From: Serinicoccus chungangensis
GTDB lineage: Bacteria; Actinomycetota; Actinomycetes; Actinomycetales; Dermatophilaceae
DNA: 59,532 nucleotides
NCBI RefSeq assembly: GCF_001483745.1
Contig: NZ_LQBL01000028.1
Location: 181,756 to 241,287 of the forward strand
Direction of reading: 5' to 3'
In this document: in pieces, positions 8,446 through 16,385 of the stretch
Numbering within the stretch: position 1 is the stretch's first letter
Layout of the letters: every line of letters begins with the position of its first letter
Notes under the pieces: generated by a model
The model's input: only the letters and a program-made list of their open reading frames with translations
Database searches by the model: none
What the model was told of the DNA's origin: nothing
Program-made: the position numbers and the translations under genes

Positions 8446-9728
8446 GCCGCGTCCCCCGACCAGGGCAAGGTCACGGCGACGCGGAAGCGCCCGCCGTCGG
8501 TGCTCACCTCGCTCGTGCCGCCGAGGATCTCGACGCGCTCGTCGATGCCGCGGAGTCCGGACCCCGCACCCTCGACACCCGCCGGGACGGGCACTCGGAC
8601 GGAGGTCGGGTTCGACGACTCGATGCGGATGCCCTCGCCCGGGCCTCCCGACACCTGCAGCCGGACCAGCTCGCTCGGCGCGTGCTTGCGGGCGTTGGTG
8701 AGCAGCTCCTGGACGATGCGGTAGACCGAGTGAGCCAGGACGGGGTCCGCCTGGTCCGCGGAGTGGAGGAAGACCGTCGACGCCACCGGCACCCCGGCGT
8801 CGGCCATGTCGTCGATGACCGAGGACAGCTGGGAGAGCGATCGCACCGACACCGGCGACAGCGGTGCATCGCTCGCACCGGCCGCCGGGTCGCGGAGCAC
8901 CCCGACGAGGGAGCGCAGGTCGTCCATGGCGCGCTGGGCGTTGTCGCGGACGGCGCGGGCGCTCTCCCGCAGCTCAGGGTCGTCACCCGCCGCGACCTCG
9001 ATGCCGCCAGCGTGCAGCACGAGCAGCGACAGCCGATGACCGATGACGTCGTGGACCTCCCGGGCGATGAGCTCGCGCTCCCCCTGGCGGGACAGCTCGG
9101 CGGACAGCGCCCCGGCGGTGGCCCGCTCGACCGCGACCTCGTGCCGCGTGTCGTCGATCTCGTGCCGGGCCCGCAGCCAGAAGCCGACGACGACGGGGAC
9201 CACGATGACGACGAGGTAGACGACGCTCGCGGCATACACGTTGAAGTCGACCGGGTCGGTCTGGACGGTCTCGGTCGAGGAGAAGAAGCGGACCAGCGAC
9301 GAGGCCGGCGTGGGCCCGAGCGCGTCGCGCACGAACCACACCGTCCCGCCCAGCACGTGCAGGAAAGCGAGCGTCTCGGCCTCGTTGCGCTTCTCCCGCA
9401 CCAGCACCTGCGGCAGGACGAGCGCCATGACCGGGCCGATGGGGAAGATGAGCTGCAGGAAGCCCAGGCCCCACGCCGTGTTCGCGAGGTCTTTGCGGCG
9501 CAGGAGGAGCAGGAACGGCGCGCCGAGCGCGACCAGCGTGGACAGCCCCTGCACCGCGTCAGCGGCACCTCCCACCGGCCCGGTCCACGCCCAGACCCGG
9601 TTGCGCTCCTCCGCCGAGCTGACCGAGAGCACGGTGATCATCAGGGCGGCGAACACCATTGCCGCCGTGCGCGCCCAGTACCTCACGCCGCGGTCCCTGG
9701 GTGCCCGCCCCCTCGTCCTGTCCTCCAT
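8442..9728 (-). CDS. NarL-partner sensor histidine kinase (HisKA_3 type)
   Basis: 428 aa from ATG 9728; the frame stays open far upstream but only as an antisense shadow of the next gene. The N-terminus has about five hydrophobic segments (about 22-36, 56-77, 88-110, 120-135, 165-185), so the sensor is buried in the membrane with little outside loop. A short coiled segment precedes the HisKA_3 motif REVHDVIGHRLS with phosphoacceptor H226. The ATPase domain shows VQELLTNARKHAP (N box) and GSGLRGIDERVEILGG (G box). It phosphorylates the coupled response regulator. The Shine-Dalgarno is weak. Confidence 0.92.
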   Translation of the reverse strand: MEDRTRGRAPRDRGVRYWARTAAMVFAALMITVLSVSSAEERNRVWAWTGPVGGAADAVQGLSTLVALGAPFLLLLRRKDLANTAWGLGFLQLIFPIGPVMALVLPQVLVREKRNEAETLAFLHVLGGTVWFVRDALGPTPASSLVRFFSSTETVQTDPVDFNVYAASVVYLVVIVVPVVVGFWLRARHEIDDTRHEVAVERATAGALSAELSRQGERELIAREVHDVIGHRLSLLVLHAGGIEVAAGDDPELRESARAVRDNAQRAMDDLRSLVGVLRDPAAGASDAPLSPVSVRSLSQLSSVIDDMADAGVPVASTVFLHSADQADPVLAHSVYRIVQELLTNARKHAPSELVRLQVSGGPGEGIRIESSNPTSVRVPVPAGVEGAGSGLRGIDERVEILGGTSEVSTDGGRFRVAVTLPWSGDAA

Positions 9729-9795
9729 GTCGCGAAGGCTAGAGGCGAGCGCCGACAGACCCGTCAGCCACTCGGGCAGCCTCGCCGCGGCATAC

Positions 9796-9811
9796 CTGAC
9801 CGATCGGTCAG
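9796..9811. promoter_or_regulatory. Perfect 16-bp palindrome in the kinase/DUF4352 divergent promoter
   Basis: CTGACCGATCGGTCAG is an uninterrupted perfect palindrome, 68 bp before the kinase ATG and 87 bp before the DUF4352 ATG. GACCGnnCGGTC is a common TetR-family operator shape. No TetR gene lies within the window; NarL-type proteins usually prefer different sites. The binder is unknown. Confidence 0.5.
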
Positions 9812-9897
9812 TGCGATCTGCCCGGACGGCCGATGAGAGTTCCACCGTCCGCGGGTGGACTGACGACGTCCATCCCGCGAGCACCAAGGAGGCTCCC

Positions 9898-10680
9898 ATG
9901 AGCACCCCCGACCACACCCCGCACCACCAGCCCGGTTCCCCCGGCCCCCAGACGACGTGGGGCCACGACGAGCCCCCGAGGCGCAGCTGGTTCGCCCGGC
10001 ACAAGATCATCACCGGCAGCCTCGTGGTGCTCGGCCTCTTCATCATCATCGGCGCGTGGGGCGGGGACGAGGACCCCGCCGACAGCGCCGCACAGCCTTC
10101 GGCCACGAGCACCAGCTCGGCCGAGGAAGGCGCGGACTCGTCGGCCGGCTCGCCGGGATCGACGGCCGACGAGTCCGCTGCCGAGGAGGCGCCGGCCGAG
10201 ACCTCCGTCGAGGAGGGGACGACGGAGGACGCGGCGGAGGCGCCGGCCGAGGAGGCTGAGGCGCCTGCCGAGCAGGCGGGCGGTGACCCGCAGCAGGGTG
10301 ACGTCGTACAGATCGGTGACTTCGAGGTGAGCGTCACCGGTGTCGAGGGCGGCCTCGCCCAGATCGGCGACGACATGCTCGGCGAGGAGGCGCAGGGCCA
10401 GTTCGTCAAGGTCATGGTGACGGTGGAGAACACCGGTGACGCCGCGGAGTACTTCCTCGACAGCGAGCAGAAGCTCATCGACGACTCCGACCGGCAGCAC
10501 TCGACCTCGTCCGCCTCCTGGATGCTCGACGAGGAAAGCCTCTTCCTCACCGAGATCAACCCCGGCAACCGGGTCGAGGGCGTCCTGCTCTACGACATCC
10601 CCGCGGACGCGGTGCCGACCGCGATCGACCTGCAGGGCGGCTTCTTCAGCTCGCCGGTGCGGGTCTCGCTCGACGGCTGA
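9898..10680 (+). CDS. DUF4352-domain membrane-anchored secreted protein
   Basis: 260 aa, ATG with AAGGAGG 5 nt upstream. Cytoplasmic Pro/His-rich start, one membrane segment (about 40-55, ITGSLVVLGLFIIIGAW), then a long Ala/Glu/Ser low-complexity linker (about 58-125) and a DUF4352/telokin-like immunoglobulin fold (about 130-258: GDFEVSVTGVEGG, GQFVKVMVTVENTGD, LFLTEINPGNRVEGVLLYDIP). Such domains sit outside the membrane in Gram-positive bacteria; function is unknown. It is divergent from the two-component system and followed by a strong hairpin, so it forms a single-gene unit. Confidence 0.85.
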   Translation: MSTPDHTPHHQPGSPGPQTTWGHDEPPRRSWFARHKIITGSLVVLGLFIIIGAWGGDEDPADSAAQPSATSTSSAEEGADSSAGSPGSTADESAAEEAPAETSVEEGTTEDAAEAPAEEAEAPAEQAGGDPQQGDVVQIGDFEVSVTGVEGGLAQIGDDMLGEEAQGQFVKVMVTVENTGDAAEYFLDSEQKLIDDSDRQHSTSSASWMLDEESLFLTEINPGNRVEGVLLYDIPADAVPTAIDLQGGFFSSPVRVSLDG

Positions 10681-10698
10681 CGGGGGGGTATGACGATC

Positions 10699-10729
10699 GG
10701 GCTCGGCCGCGCAGGGTGCGGCCGAGCCC
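10699..10729 (+). terminator. Rho-independent-like hairpin after the DUF4352 gene
   Basis: Perfect 12-bp stem GGGCTCGGCCGC / GCGGCCGAGCCC with a 7-nt loop, 19 nt after the stop. There is no U tract, as is common in actinobacterial terminators. Confidence 0.75.
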
Positions 10730-10837
10730 GGTCCTGCTCGCCCGCCGCCGGGCATCGGCGCTACCTACCGTCGGACCTGAAGGTCGGCGGGGTGAAAGCG
10801 CTAGGTTGTCGCACAAGCAACCGAAGGCGAGGGCGTC

Positions 10838-11113
10838 GTGTCTGAACGGTCGATCGGCATCCGCGAGCTCCAGCAGAACGCCTCGGCGGTGGTCTCCCGG
10901 GCAGCCGCCGGGGAGGCGTTGCTGATCACTGACCACGGGAGGCCGGTCGCCCGCCTGGTGCCCCTCGGCGCGAGCCGCACCTCCGAGCTCCTCACCGCCG
11001 GGCTCGCCCGCGCGCCTCGGGCGGCGCTGGCGGACCTTCCTCGACCGCAGGGCGCGTCGAGCAACACGGTCTCGGAGGCTCTCGGCCAGGATCGTGAGGA
11101 CCAGCGCTACTGA
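10838..11113 (+). CDS. Phd/YefM-type antitoxin
   Basis: 91 aa, GTG with GCGAGGG upstream. The N-terminal half, MSERSIGIRELQQNAS, ALLITDHGRPVARLVPL, is the Phd/prevent-host-death DNA-binding and dimerisation fold. The C-terminal half (Arg/Pro/Ala-rich, ending EALGQDREDQRY) would be the toxin-wrapping tail. The stop overlaps the ATG of a truncated VapC, so this antitoxin has probably lost its toxin. A palindrome-free upstream region with TAGGTT at 10802 may be the promoter. Confidence 0.85.
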   Translation: MSERSIGIRELQQNASAVVSRAAAGEALLITDHGRPVARLVPLGASRTSELLTAGLARAPRAALADLPRPQGASSNTVSEALGQDREDQRY

Positions 11114-11220
11114 TGGCCTGGTATCTCGACACCTCGGCGCTAGTGAAGCTGGTCGCCCCGGAACCCGGCCCTACGCGCTGCACAAGTGCTATCATCTGCG
11201 CTATCAGTTCGGGGAGGTGA
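11113..11220 (+). pseudogene. Truncated VapC (PIN) toxin remnant
   Basis: ATG 11113 overlaps the antitoxin stop by one base (TGATG), the normal coupling for a toxin. The product starts MAWYLDTSALVKLVAPEPG, the classic PIN first strand with Asp6, then loses similarity after about 20 residues and stops at codon 36. The stop TGA lies inside the GGAGGTGA ribosome site of the next antitoxin. About 110 residues with the other acidic active-site residues are missing. This looks like a 3' deletion caused by arrival of the next toxin-antitoxin module. Confidence 0.8.
11187..11206 (+). promoter_or_regulatory. FitA-like operator half-sites upstream of the second antitoxin
   Basis: TGCTATCA at 11187-11194 and CGCTATCA at 11199-11206, a 12-bp-period direct repeat ending 19 nt before the antitoxin ATG. 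TGCTATCA is, from memory, the half-site bound by FitA of Neisseria, where it is inverted rather than direct. TATCAT at 11190-11195 could also serve as a -10. Autoregulation of the module is inferred. Confidence 0.45.
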
Positions 11221-11225
11221 ACACG

Positions 11226-11459
11226 ATGGCATCGATCGTCATCCGTGGGCTCGACCAGTCCGTGAAGGAGCGGCTGGCAGCTCAGGCGAGGGAGCACGGC
11301 CGGTCGATGGAGGCCGAAGCCCGTCACATCCTCGAGAGAGGCACGCAGCAACCCAACGTCGGGCTCGCACTGTTCTGGGCAGCGCAGGAGATCGGCGGCA
11401 TCGAGGACCTCCCCGTCCCCGAGCGCACCGATCATGCCCGAGCAGCGGATCTCGGGTGA
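11226..11459 (+). CDS. FitA/VapB-type ribbon-helix-helix antitoxin
   Basis: 77 aa, ATG with GGAGGTGA 5 nt upstream. The first 45 residues, MASIVIRGLDQSVKERLA ... HGRSMEAEARHILE, are the FitA-like RHH fold (strand, helix, helix). The C-terminal tail, ALFWAAQEIGGIEDLPVPER, is the part that normally occupies the PIN active site. GTG of the toxin overlaps the stop. Functions as repressor and neutraliser with the next gene. Confidence 0.9.
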   Translation: MASIVIRGLDQSVKERLAAQAREHGRSMEAEARHILERGTQQPNVGLALFWAAQEIGGIEDLPVPERTDHARAADLG

Positions 11460-11875
11460 TCGTCCTCGACACCAACGTCCTGTCCGAGGCGCTACGGCCG
11501 CAGCCTGACGGGCGTGTCCTGACGTGGTTGCAGACGATCACAGGTGAGGTCGCTATCACGTCGATCACTCTCGCTGAGCTGCTCGCTGGCGTGCGCCGTC
11601 TGCCGGATGGCCGGCGCAAGACCATGCTGGGCAGCCAGCTCGAGCATGCGCTGCGGCCCTACCGCGGGACCAGCGCCGTCCTGGCCTTCGATGACGTCGC
11701 TGCGGATCACTACGCAGCCGTGCTCGTGGCACGAGAACAGGCGGGGTTGCCGATCAGCACGGCTGATGCGCAGATCGCGGCAATCTGCCGAGCGCACGCC
11801 GCGACCTGCGCGACGCGCCACACCAAGGACTTCGAGCTGACCGGCGTCCAGCTCGTCGACCCTTGGGTCGCCTGA
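11456..11875 (+). CDS. FitB/VapC-type PIN-domain ribonuclease toxin
   Basis: 139 aa from GTG 11456, which overlaps the antitoxin stop (GTGA). The PIN fold has MIVLDTNVLSEALRP (first Asp), ITLAELLAGVRRLP (Glu), ISTADAQIAAICRAH (Asp) and TRHTKDFE (last acidic cluster), so all metal ligands are present. FitB/VapC toxins cut RNA. The module is complete, unlike the one just upstream. Confidence 0.92.
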   Translation: MIVLDTNVLSEALRPQPDGRVLTWLQTITGEVAITSITLAELLAGVRRLPDGRRKTMLGSQLEHALRPYRGTSAVLAFDDVAADHYAAVLVAREQAGLPISTADAQIAAICRAHAATCATRHTKDFELTGVQLVDPWVA

Positions 11876-11987
11876 CCACCTGACCGCTCCGCGACCGGTG
11901 GTGGCCGCGAGGACGCAGATCGCATGGCCACCATCCGGTGCGGCGGTGGGCGGCGAATGTCGTGATGAGGAGGGCAGGCCCCCGGCC

Positions 11988-12677
11988 TCAGTCGGCCCGC
12001 GGCAGCGTCCGCAGCGTGGCGGCCGCGGCGAAGGCGAGGTGCTCCCGCATCAGGGCGGCTGCGCGCGGACCGTCGCACTCGATGATCGCCTGGGTCACCG
12101 CCCGTAGCTCGCGGACCGCCGTGGCGCCGCGACCGGACTCGGACAAACTGGAGACGCACAGGACGCGCACCCGCGCCTGGACTACTCCCAGCTCCTCGCG
12201 CAGCACGGAGCTCCCCGCACCGGCGAAGAGCGCCTCGTAGAAGTCGTCCCGGACCCGCATCACCTCGGAGGCGGCGAGCCCGTCCTCGACCGCCCCGTCG
12301 AGCGCGTCGAGGGCCTCCTGCAGCCGCTGGACTTCGGCGACCCCGGCACGCTCGACGAAGGTCTCGACGAGCAGCCCCTCGATCGCGGCGCGCAGCCGGT
12401 AGAGGTCCCTCGCCTCGTCACTGTCGATGGCCCGCACCACGGCCCCGCGCCGCGGCTGGATCTGGACGAGCCCCTCGGCGGCCAGCTGGCGGAGCGTCTC
12501 GCGCACGGTCGCCCGGGACACCTCGAACCGGTCGATGAGCTCGCGCTCGATGAGGCGCTGCCCGGGCGCCAGCTGGTGGTCGAGGATCTGCCGGCTCAGC
12601 TCCTGGTGGACCCGCTCCGAGCGGGACGTCGGAGCCGCTCCGGTCGTGACCTCCCGGTATGTCGTCGCTGCAGTCAT
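11988..12677 (-). CDS. GntR-family FCD-domain transcriptional regulator
   Basis: 229 aa. N-terminal GntR winged helix (about 20-85: ILDHQLAPGQRLIERELIDR, VSRATVRETLRQLAAEGLV) and C-terminal FCD helical sensor domain (about 95-220) with Asp/His metal-site residues (RDDFYEALFAGAG, MREHLAFAA). It is divergent from the ring-cleavage dioxygenase with a TTGTC-G-GACAA palindrome between them, so it most likely represses or activates that aromatic operon in response to an acid or phenolic ligand. Confidence 0.9.
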   Translation of the reverse strand: MTAATTYREVTTGAAPTSRSERVHQELSRQILDHQLAPGQRLIERELIDRFEVSRATVRETLRQLAAEGLVQIQPRRGAVVRAIDSDEARDLYRLRAAIEGLLVETFVERAGVAEVQRLQEALDALDGAVEDGLAASEVMRVRDDFYEALFAGAGSSVLREELGVVQARVRVLCVSSLSESGRGATAVRELRAVTQAIIECDGPRAAALMREHLAFAAAATLRTLPRAD

Positions 12678-12750
12678 GGGACCGAAGCCTAGCGCTCAAC
12701 ACCCGGCGACGTGGTCACAGACCGGACAAGAACGTCATACCTCGCATCTA

Positions 12751-12779
12751 TTGTCGGACAAGACGAGGCGTGCTAGCGT
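12751..12779 (+). promoter_or_regulatory. Promoter and GntR-type operator of the aromatic operon
   Basis: TTGTCGGACAA (12751-12761) is a perfect odd-centred palindrome of the FCD-GntR type. Its left half is also the -35 (TTGTCG), 17 nt from the -10 TAGCGT (12774-12779). Binding would block polymerase. The dioxygenase ATG is 60 nt downstream, with AAAGGAGA as ribosome site. Confidence 0.6.
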
Positions 12780-12839
12780 CCGAGAACCGACGATCGGGTC
12801 GGTCACCGCGCTGGGTGCACATCAAAGGAGATCTCGCCC

Positions 12840-13793
12840 ATGACGTACATCAACGGCTCTCACCACGTCACGCTCTCGGTCGCCGGCGCCCAGGAGGACG
12901 TCGACTTCCACACCAGGATCCTCGGCCTGCGCTTCATCAAGAAGACCGTGCTCTACGACGGGTCCAAGCCCGTCTACCACCTCTACTACTCCAACGCGAA
13001 CGGCGACCCGTCCTCGGTGATCACGACGTTCCCGTGGGCCCAGGCGAACCTCTACGGCAGCCGCGGCACCAACCAGGCCCGTGAGGTGCTGCTCGCGGTG
13101 CCCCACGGCTCGCTCGACTGGTGGTCCAAGCGGCTCGCCGATCACGAGGTGGACAGCACCTCGGTCGAGGTCTTCGGCGCCCGCCGGCTCGCCTTCGCGC
13201 ACCCGTCCGGCATCGAGTACCAGCTCGTCGAGAGCGACGACGACCCCCGCGTCGGCCACCAGGCCCACGGGGTGACCCGCGAGCACGCGGTCCACGGCAT
13301 CCACGGCATCGGCATCCACGTCTACGACCAGGACCGCTCGGTCGACTTCGGCCAGGAGGCGTTCTTCCTCGCCGGCGACGTCGAGGAGGAGGGCGACCTG
13401 GCCCGGTTCCGGGTCGGCGACGCCAAGCACGGCAACTGGGTCGAGCTGCGCGGCAACCGCACCGACGACCAGGGCACCTGGCGGTTCGGCGCGGGCACCT
13501 ACCACCACTTCGCCTGGAACCTCGGCGACCTGGAGAACCAGGAGCAGGTCAAGTTCGACATCGAGGGTGCCGGCTACACCGACATCTCCGAGCTGAAGGA
13601 CCGCACCTACTTCAAGTCCCACTACGTCCGGATGCCCGGTGGCGCCCTCTTCGAGCTGGCCGTCACGCACAACGAGGGCGGCTGGGACTGCGACGAGTCC
13701 CCCGAGGAGCTCGGCCAGGCCTTCATGCTGCCGCCCCAGTTCGAGTCCGAGCGCAGCCACATCATGGCCCAGCTCGAACCGATCGAGGTGTGA
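12840..13793 (+). CDS. Ring-cleaving dioxygenase, VOC superfamily (LinE/PcpA/MhqO type)
   Basis: 317 aa, with four beta-alpha-beta-beta-beta modules in two halves. Predicted Fe(II) ligands H9 (GSHHVTLSV), H223 (TYHHFAWN) and E272 (GALFELAV) lie at almost the same places as in PcpA. This family opens hydroquinones (for example chloro- or methylhydroquinone) next to a hydroxyl group, unlike catechol dioxygenases. Followed without gap by a serine hydrolase and a maleylacetate reductase, which fits hydroquinone breakdown or detoxification. The exact substrate is unknown. Confidence 0.88.
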   Translation: MTYINGSHHVTLSVAGAQEDVDFHTRILGLRFIKKTVLYDGSKPVYHLYYSNANGDPSSVITTFPWAQANLYGSRGTNQAREVLLAVPHGSLDWWSKRLADHEVDSTSVEVFGARRLAFAHPSGIEYQLVESDDDPRVGHQAHGVTREHAVHGIHGIGIHVYDQDRSVDFGQEAFFLAGDVEEEGDLARFRVGDAKHGNWVELRGNRTDDQGTWRFGAGTYHHFAWNLGDLENQEQVKFDIEGAGYTDISELKDRTYFKSHYVRMPGGALFELAVTHNEGGWDCDESPEELGQAFMLPPQFESERSHIMAQLEPIEV

Positions 13794-14473
13794 CCAGCTC
13801 CGCAGCCCCGGCACGACCGCAAGGCGGCGAGAACCCGCACCTGGCCGCGGGCGCGGAGTGCTGGGGCGAGGAGGACGCGCCGGTCGCGGTGCTTGCCGTG
13901 CACGGACGCACCCAGTCCCCCGCCGACATGCGCGCTCTCGCCGAGCGCCTGGACGTCGAGGGTCTGCGGTGGCTCGCGCCGGCCGCCGCCGGACAGAGCT
14001 GGTATCCCTACGGCTTCATGGAGGAGCGACCGGACGACGACCCGTGGCTCGCCTGGTCGCTCGATGCGGTCGACGAGCATGTGGGTCGCCTCGCGGAGGC
14101 GGGGTGGCCGCCGGAGAGGGTAGTGCTGCTCGGGTTCTCCCAGGGGGCCTGCCTGCTCGCGCACTGGGCGCTCCTGCACCCCAGGAGGTATGCCGGCCTC
14201 GTCGTCCTCACCGGTGGTTACGTCGGGACCGAGCGCGAGGAGGTGTCGTTCGCGGGTGACTTCAACGGGACGCCTGCCCTGCTTGCCGGGTGCGAGGCCG
14301 ACCCCTGGGTGCCCCGCAACCGGATGGCGCAGACCGAGGACCGGCTCCGAGGTATGGGCGCCCACCTCACCTCGCTCGTCGAGCCGGGCACCGAGCACGA
14401 GGTCAGCGCGACGGCGAGCGAGCTCACCGCCCGGTTGCTGCGGCATACCGTGAGCGCGACCGGACGAGGATGA
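13790..14473 (+). CDS. Phospholipase/carboxylesterase-type serine hydrolase (MhqD-like)
   Basis: 227 aa from GTG 13790, overlapping the dioxygenase stop (GTGA), so co-translated. Alpha/beta-hydrolase with AVHGRTQSPADM (oxyanion), nucleophile in GFSQGACLLA, acid in CEADPWVP and His in PGTEHEV. It resembles the small hydrolases paired with hydroquinone dioxygenases in quinone-response operons (mhqD beside mhqO in Bacillus subtilis). It may hydrolyse an ester or acyl product of ring cleavage; this is inference. Confidence 0.82.
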   Translation: MTSSAAPARPQGGENPHLAAGAECWGEEDAPVAVLAVHGRTQSPADMRALAERLDVEGLRWLAPAAAGQSWYPYGFMEERPDDDPWLAWSLDAVDEHVGRLAEAGWPPERVVLLGFSQGACLLAHWALLHPRRYAGLVVLTGGYVGTEREEVSFAGDFNGTPALLAGCEADPWVPRNRMAQTEDRLRGMGAHLTSLVEPGTEHEVSATASELTARLLRHTVSATGRG

Positions 14474-14508
14474 CCGCGCCACCGGTGCGGGACGAGGGAG
14501 AGGATCGT

Positions 14509-15573
14509 ATGGAGATCAGGTTCGACCACACCACCCTGGGTCAGCGTGTGCTCTTCGGCGCCGGGGAGGCCGGGGCGAATATCGCCGCGGCCCTGCGGGA
14601 CCTCGGGACCTCCCGACCGCTGCTCGTGGGAGGTGGTCATGCGGCCGGGGTCGTGGACCAGGTGTCTGAGGAGTTCATCGTCGCGGGTCACATCCGCGAG
14701 GTCGTCCAGCATGTGCCGGCGGAGCGGGCCCGCGAGGCGGTCGCGCTGGCCCAGCAGGTGGGTGCGGACTTGGTCGTCGCCATCGGCGGCGGCTCGGCCA
14801 CGGGGCTCGCCAAGATCGTTGCCCGGGACACCGGGCTGCCGGTGGTCGCGGTGCCCACCACGTTCTCGGGGTCGGAGGCGACCGACATCTGGGGGATGAC
14901 CGAGGACGAGCGCAAGACCACCGGGACCGACCTCAGGGTGCTGCCGAGGGTCGTGGTCTACGACGCGACGCTGACCCTGGGCCTGCCGCCCGACCTCGCG
15001 GTCCACTCCGGCCTGAACGCCCTGGCCCACGCCGTGGACAGCCTGTGGGCCTCGCGCGCCGACCCCATCAACCGGGCCATGGCCGGTGAGGGGATGCGCG
15101 CGCTAGTGCCAGGACTGCGCGGCCTCCGGGCGGACCCGGCGGATGTGCGCGCCCATGAGCAGGTGCTCTACGGCACCTACCTCTCGGGAGTCGCCCTGGC
15201 CTCGGCGGGGGCCGGGATGCACCACAAGATCTGCCACGTCCTGGGCGGGACGTTCAACCTGCCGCATGCCCCGACCCATGCGGTGGTGCTGCCCTATGTC
15301 GCCGCCTTCAACGCCGAGGCGGACCCGGACTCCGACGCGCGCATCGCGGAGACCCTCGGGACGCCGCAGGGCGCCGCCGGGCTGTGGGACCTGGCGCGAG
15401 AGGTGGGGGCGCCCGGTTCGCTGGGCGGGATCGGCTTCACCGAGGACGACGTGGAGCTCGCTGCTGAGCTGGCGACAGCGGCGATCCCGGACTCCAACCC
15501 GGCGCCGGTGAGTCAGGAGCGCATCACGACGCTCCTCCGGTCTGCGCTCTGGGGTGACCACGTTTGCGGATGA
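14509..15573 (+). CDS. Maleylacetate reductase (iron-containing alcohol dehydrogenase family)
   Basis: 354 aa from ATG 14509 (GGGAGAGG 5 nt upstream; an ATG at 14470 overlapping the previous stop is a weaker alternative). Rossmann half with VVAIGGGSATGLAK and AVPTTFSGSEAT; C-terminal helical half with HSGLNALAHAVDSLW and GMHHKICHVLGG plus LPHAPTHAVVLP, the conserved His set of the family. MAR reduces maleylacetate to 3-oxoadipate with NAD(P)H. As third gene after a hydroquinone-type dioxygenase it links ring cleavage to the oxoadipate route. Confidence 0.88.
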   Translation: MEIRFDHTTLGQRVLFGAGEAGANIAAALRDLGTSRPLLVGGGHAAGVVDQVSEEFIVAGHIREVVQHVPAERAREAVALAQQVGADLVVAIGGGSATGLAKIVARDTGLPVVAVPTTFSGSEATDIWGMTEDERKTTGTDLRVLPRVVVYDATLTLGLPPDLAVHSGLNALAHAVDSLWASRADPINRAMAGEGMRALVPGLRGLRADPADVRAHEQVLYGTYLSGVALASAGAGMHHKICHVLGGTFNLPHAPTHAVVLPYVAAFNAEADPDSDARIAETLGTPQGAAGLWDLAREVGAPGSLGGIGFTEDDVELAAELATAAIPDSNPAPVSQERITTLLRSALWGDHVCG

Positions 15574-15853
15574 CCTGACGCGCCGTCAGCCCCTGGGCGC
15601 TAGAGCACCTGATGGTCAACCCGGTGGACGGGATTCCCGTACACGCGGCGTCATCTCCGTGAAGGCCCTCCGGGCAGGTCGCTCTCAAGGAACTCTCCGA
15701 TGTCGAGCGGCATACACTCCCGCCGACTAGCCGCTGGGCCGCGTACGCCAAAATCCAAGCGTCGGGACTGGGCAGCGCAACCGGCGCACGTGCCGACGTG
15801 CGTCATCGCTCAGGGTGACACCGCGTGAGCACTCCTCGACGCGGACACTAGGA
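15574..15853. other. Intergenic stretch, left border of the defence island
   Basis: 280 bp between convergent maleylacetate reductase and the PIN-like gene. It has no open frame worth calling, no tRNA, no clear terminator and no direct repeat matching the island's right side. GC falls from here on. Confidence 0.5.
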
Positions 15854-16384
15854 CTAGCGCAAGTCCTCCGGACGTCGAGGCATCCTGAGACGCCGATCGT
15901 GGTCCACCATGTCCTGCATCAGATCCCAGCCCTGCTGGGGGCTGAGGTCACCGTCCTGGATCACGGCCATCACAACGTCAATGGTCTCCCGCACGACCAG
16001 ACCTTGCTGTCGGGCGAAGATCAGGGCATCCACGTCGTCGCTTACCCACCAAGAGTCGCGCCATTCCGATTTCTCCTTAAGGAGAAAGCAAGTCTGGGCT
16101 TCGCCCAGGTGCTTGAGCGGGTCGGTCGAAGCTCCGCCGAAGACATCCCGGCGAATGATCTCGACTCGAGCGCTGTCCCGCTCATCGCTGATCTCGATGG
16201 CTTCACCCATCCATGCCGCCACGTCCGCCAAATCAGGCAATTGTTGGGAAGATCGCTGCGCCTCCGCCGCGATCGCTTCAACCCATCGCCCGCGCCCCCG
16301 AAAAAAGCCTTCAAGAAGTGCAAGGCGATGAACTGCGGCAAAGTTGCAGAGCACGGTATTGTCGGGGAACAGCGCACTGACCAC
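15854..16384 (-). CDS. PIN-like protein partnered with the XRE-ImmA protein
   Basis: 176 aa, GTG start one base after the stop of the upstream gene, so co-translated. N-terminus ALFPDNTVLCNFAAVHR resembles the first PIN strand and helix (D8-N9-T10), and the later segment VSDDVDALIFARQQGL resembles the third acidic strand. Overall similarity to classic VapC is weak. Its position directly after an XRE-ImmA regulator fits a toxin- or effector-like role, but it could be a nuclease helper of unknown target. GC here (about 55% in the line I counted) is below the surroundings. Confidence 0.6.
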   Translation of the reverse strand: MVSALFPDNTVLCNFAAVHRLALLEGFFRGRGRWVEAIAAEAQRSSQQLPDLADVAAWMGEAIEISDERDSARVEIIRRDVFGGASTDPLKHLGEAQTCFLLKEKSEWRDSWWVSDDVDALIFARQQGLVVRETIDVVMAVIQDGDLSPQQGWDLMQDMVDHDRRLRMPRRPEDLR

Positions 16385-16385
16385 T

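Noticed and set aside
9729-10568. Upstream extension of the histidine kinase frame
   Set aside because: The extension is antisense to the DUF4352 gene and would cover the divergent promoter; the kinase transmembrane region follows ATG 9728 directly.
15574-15853. tRNA or attachment site as island border
   Set aside because: No cloverleaf or CCA-type 3' end, and no matching repeat was seen near 46990.
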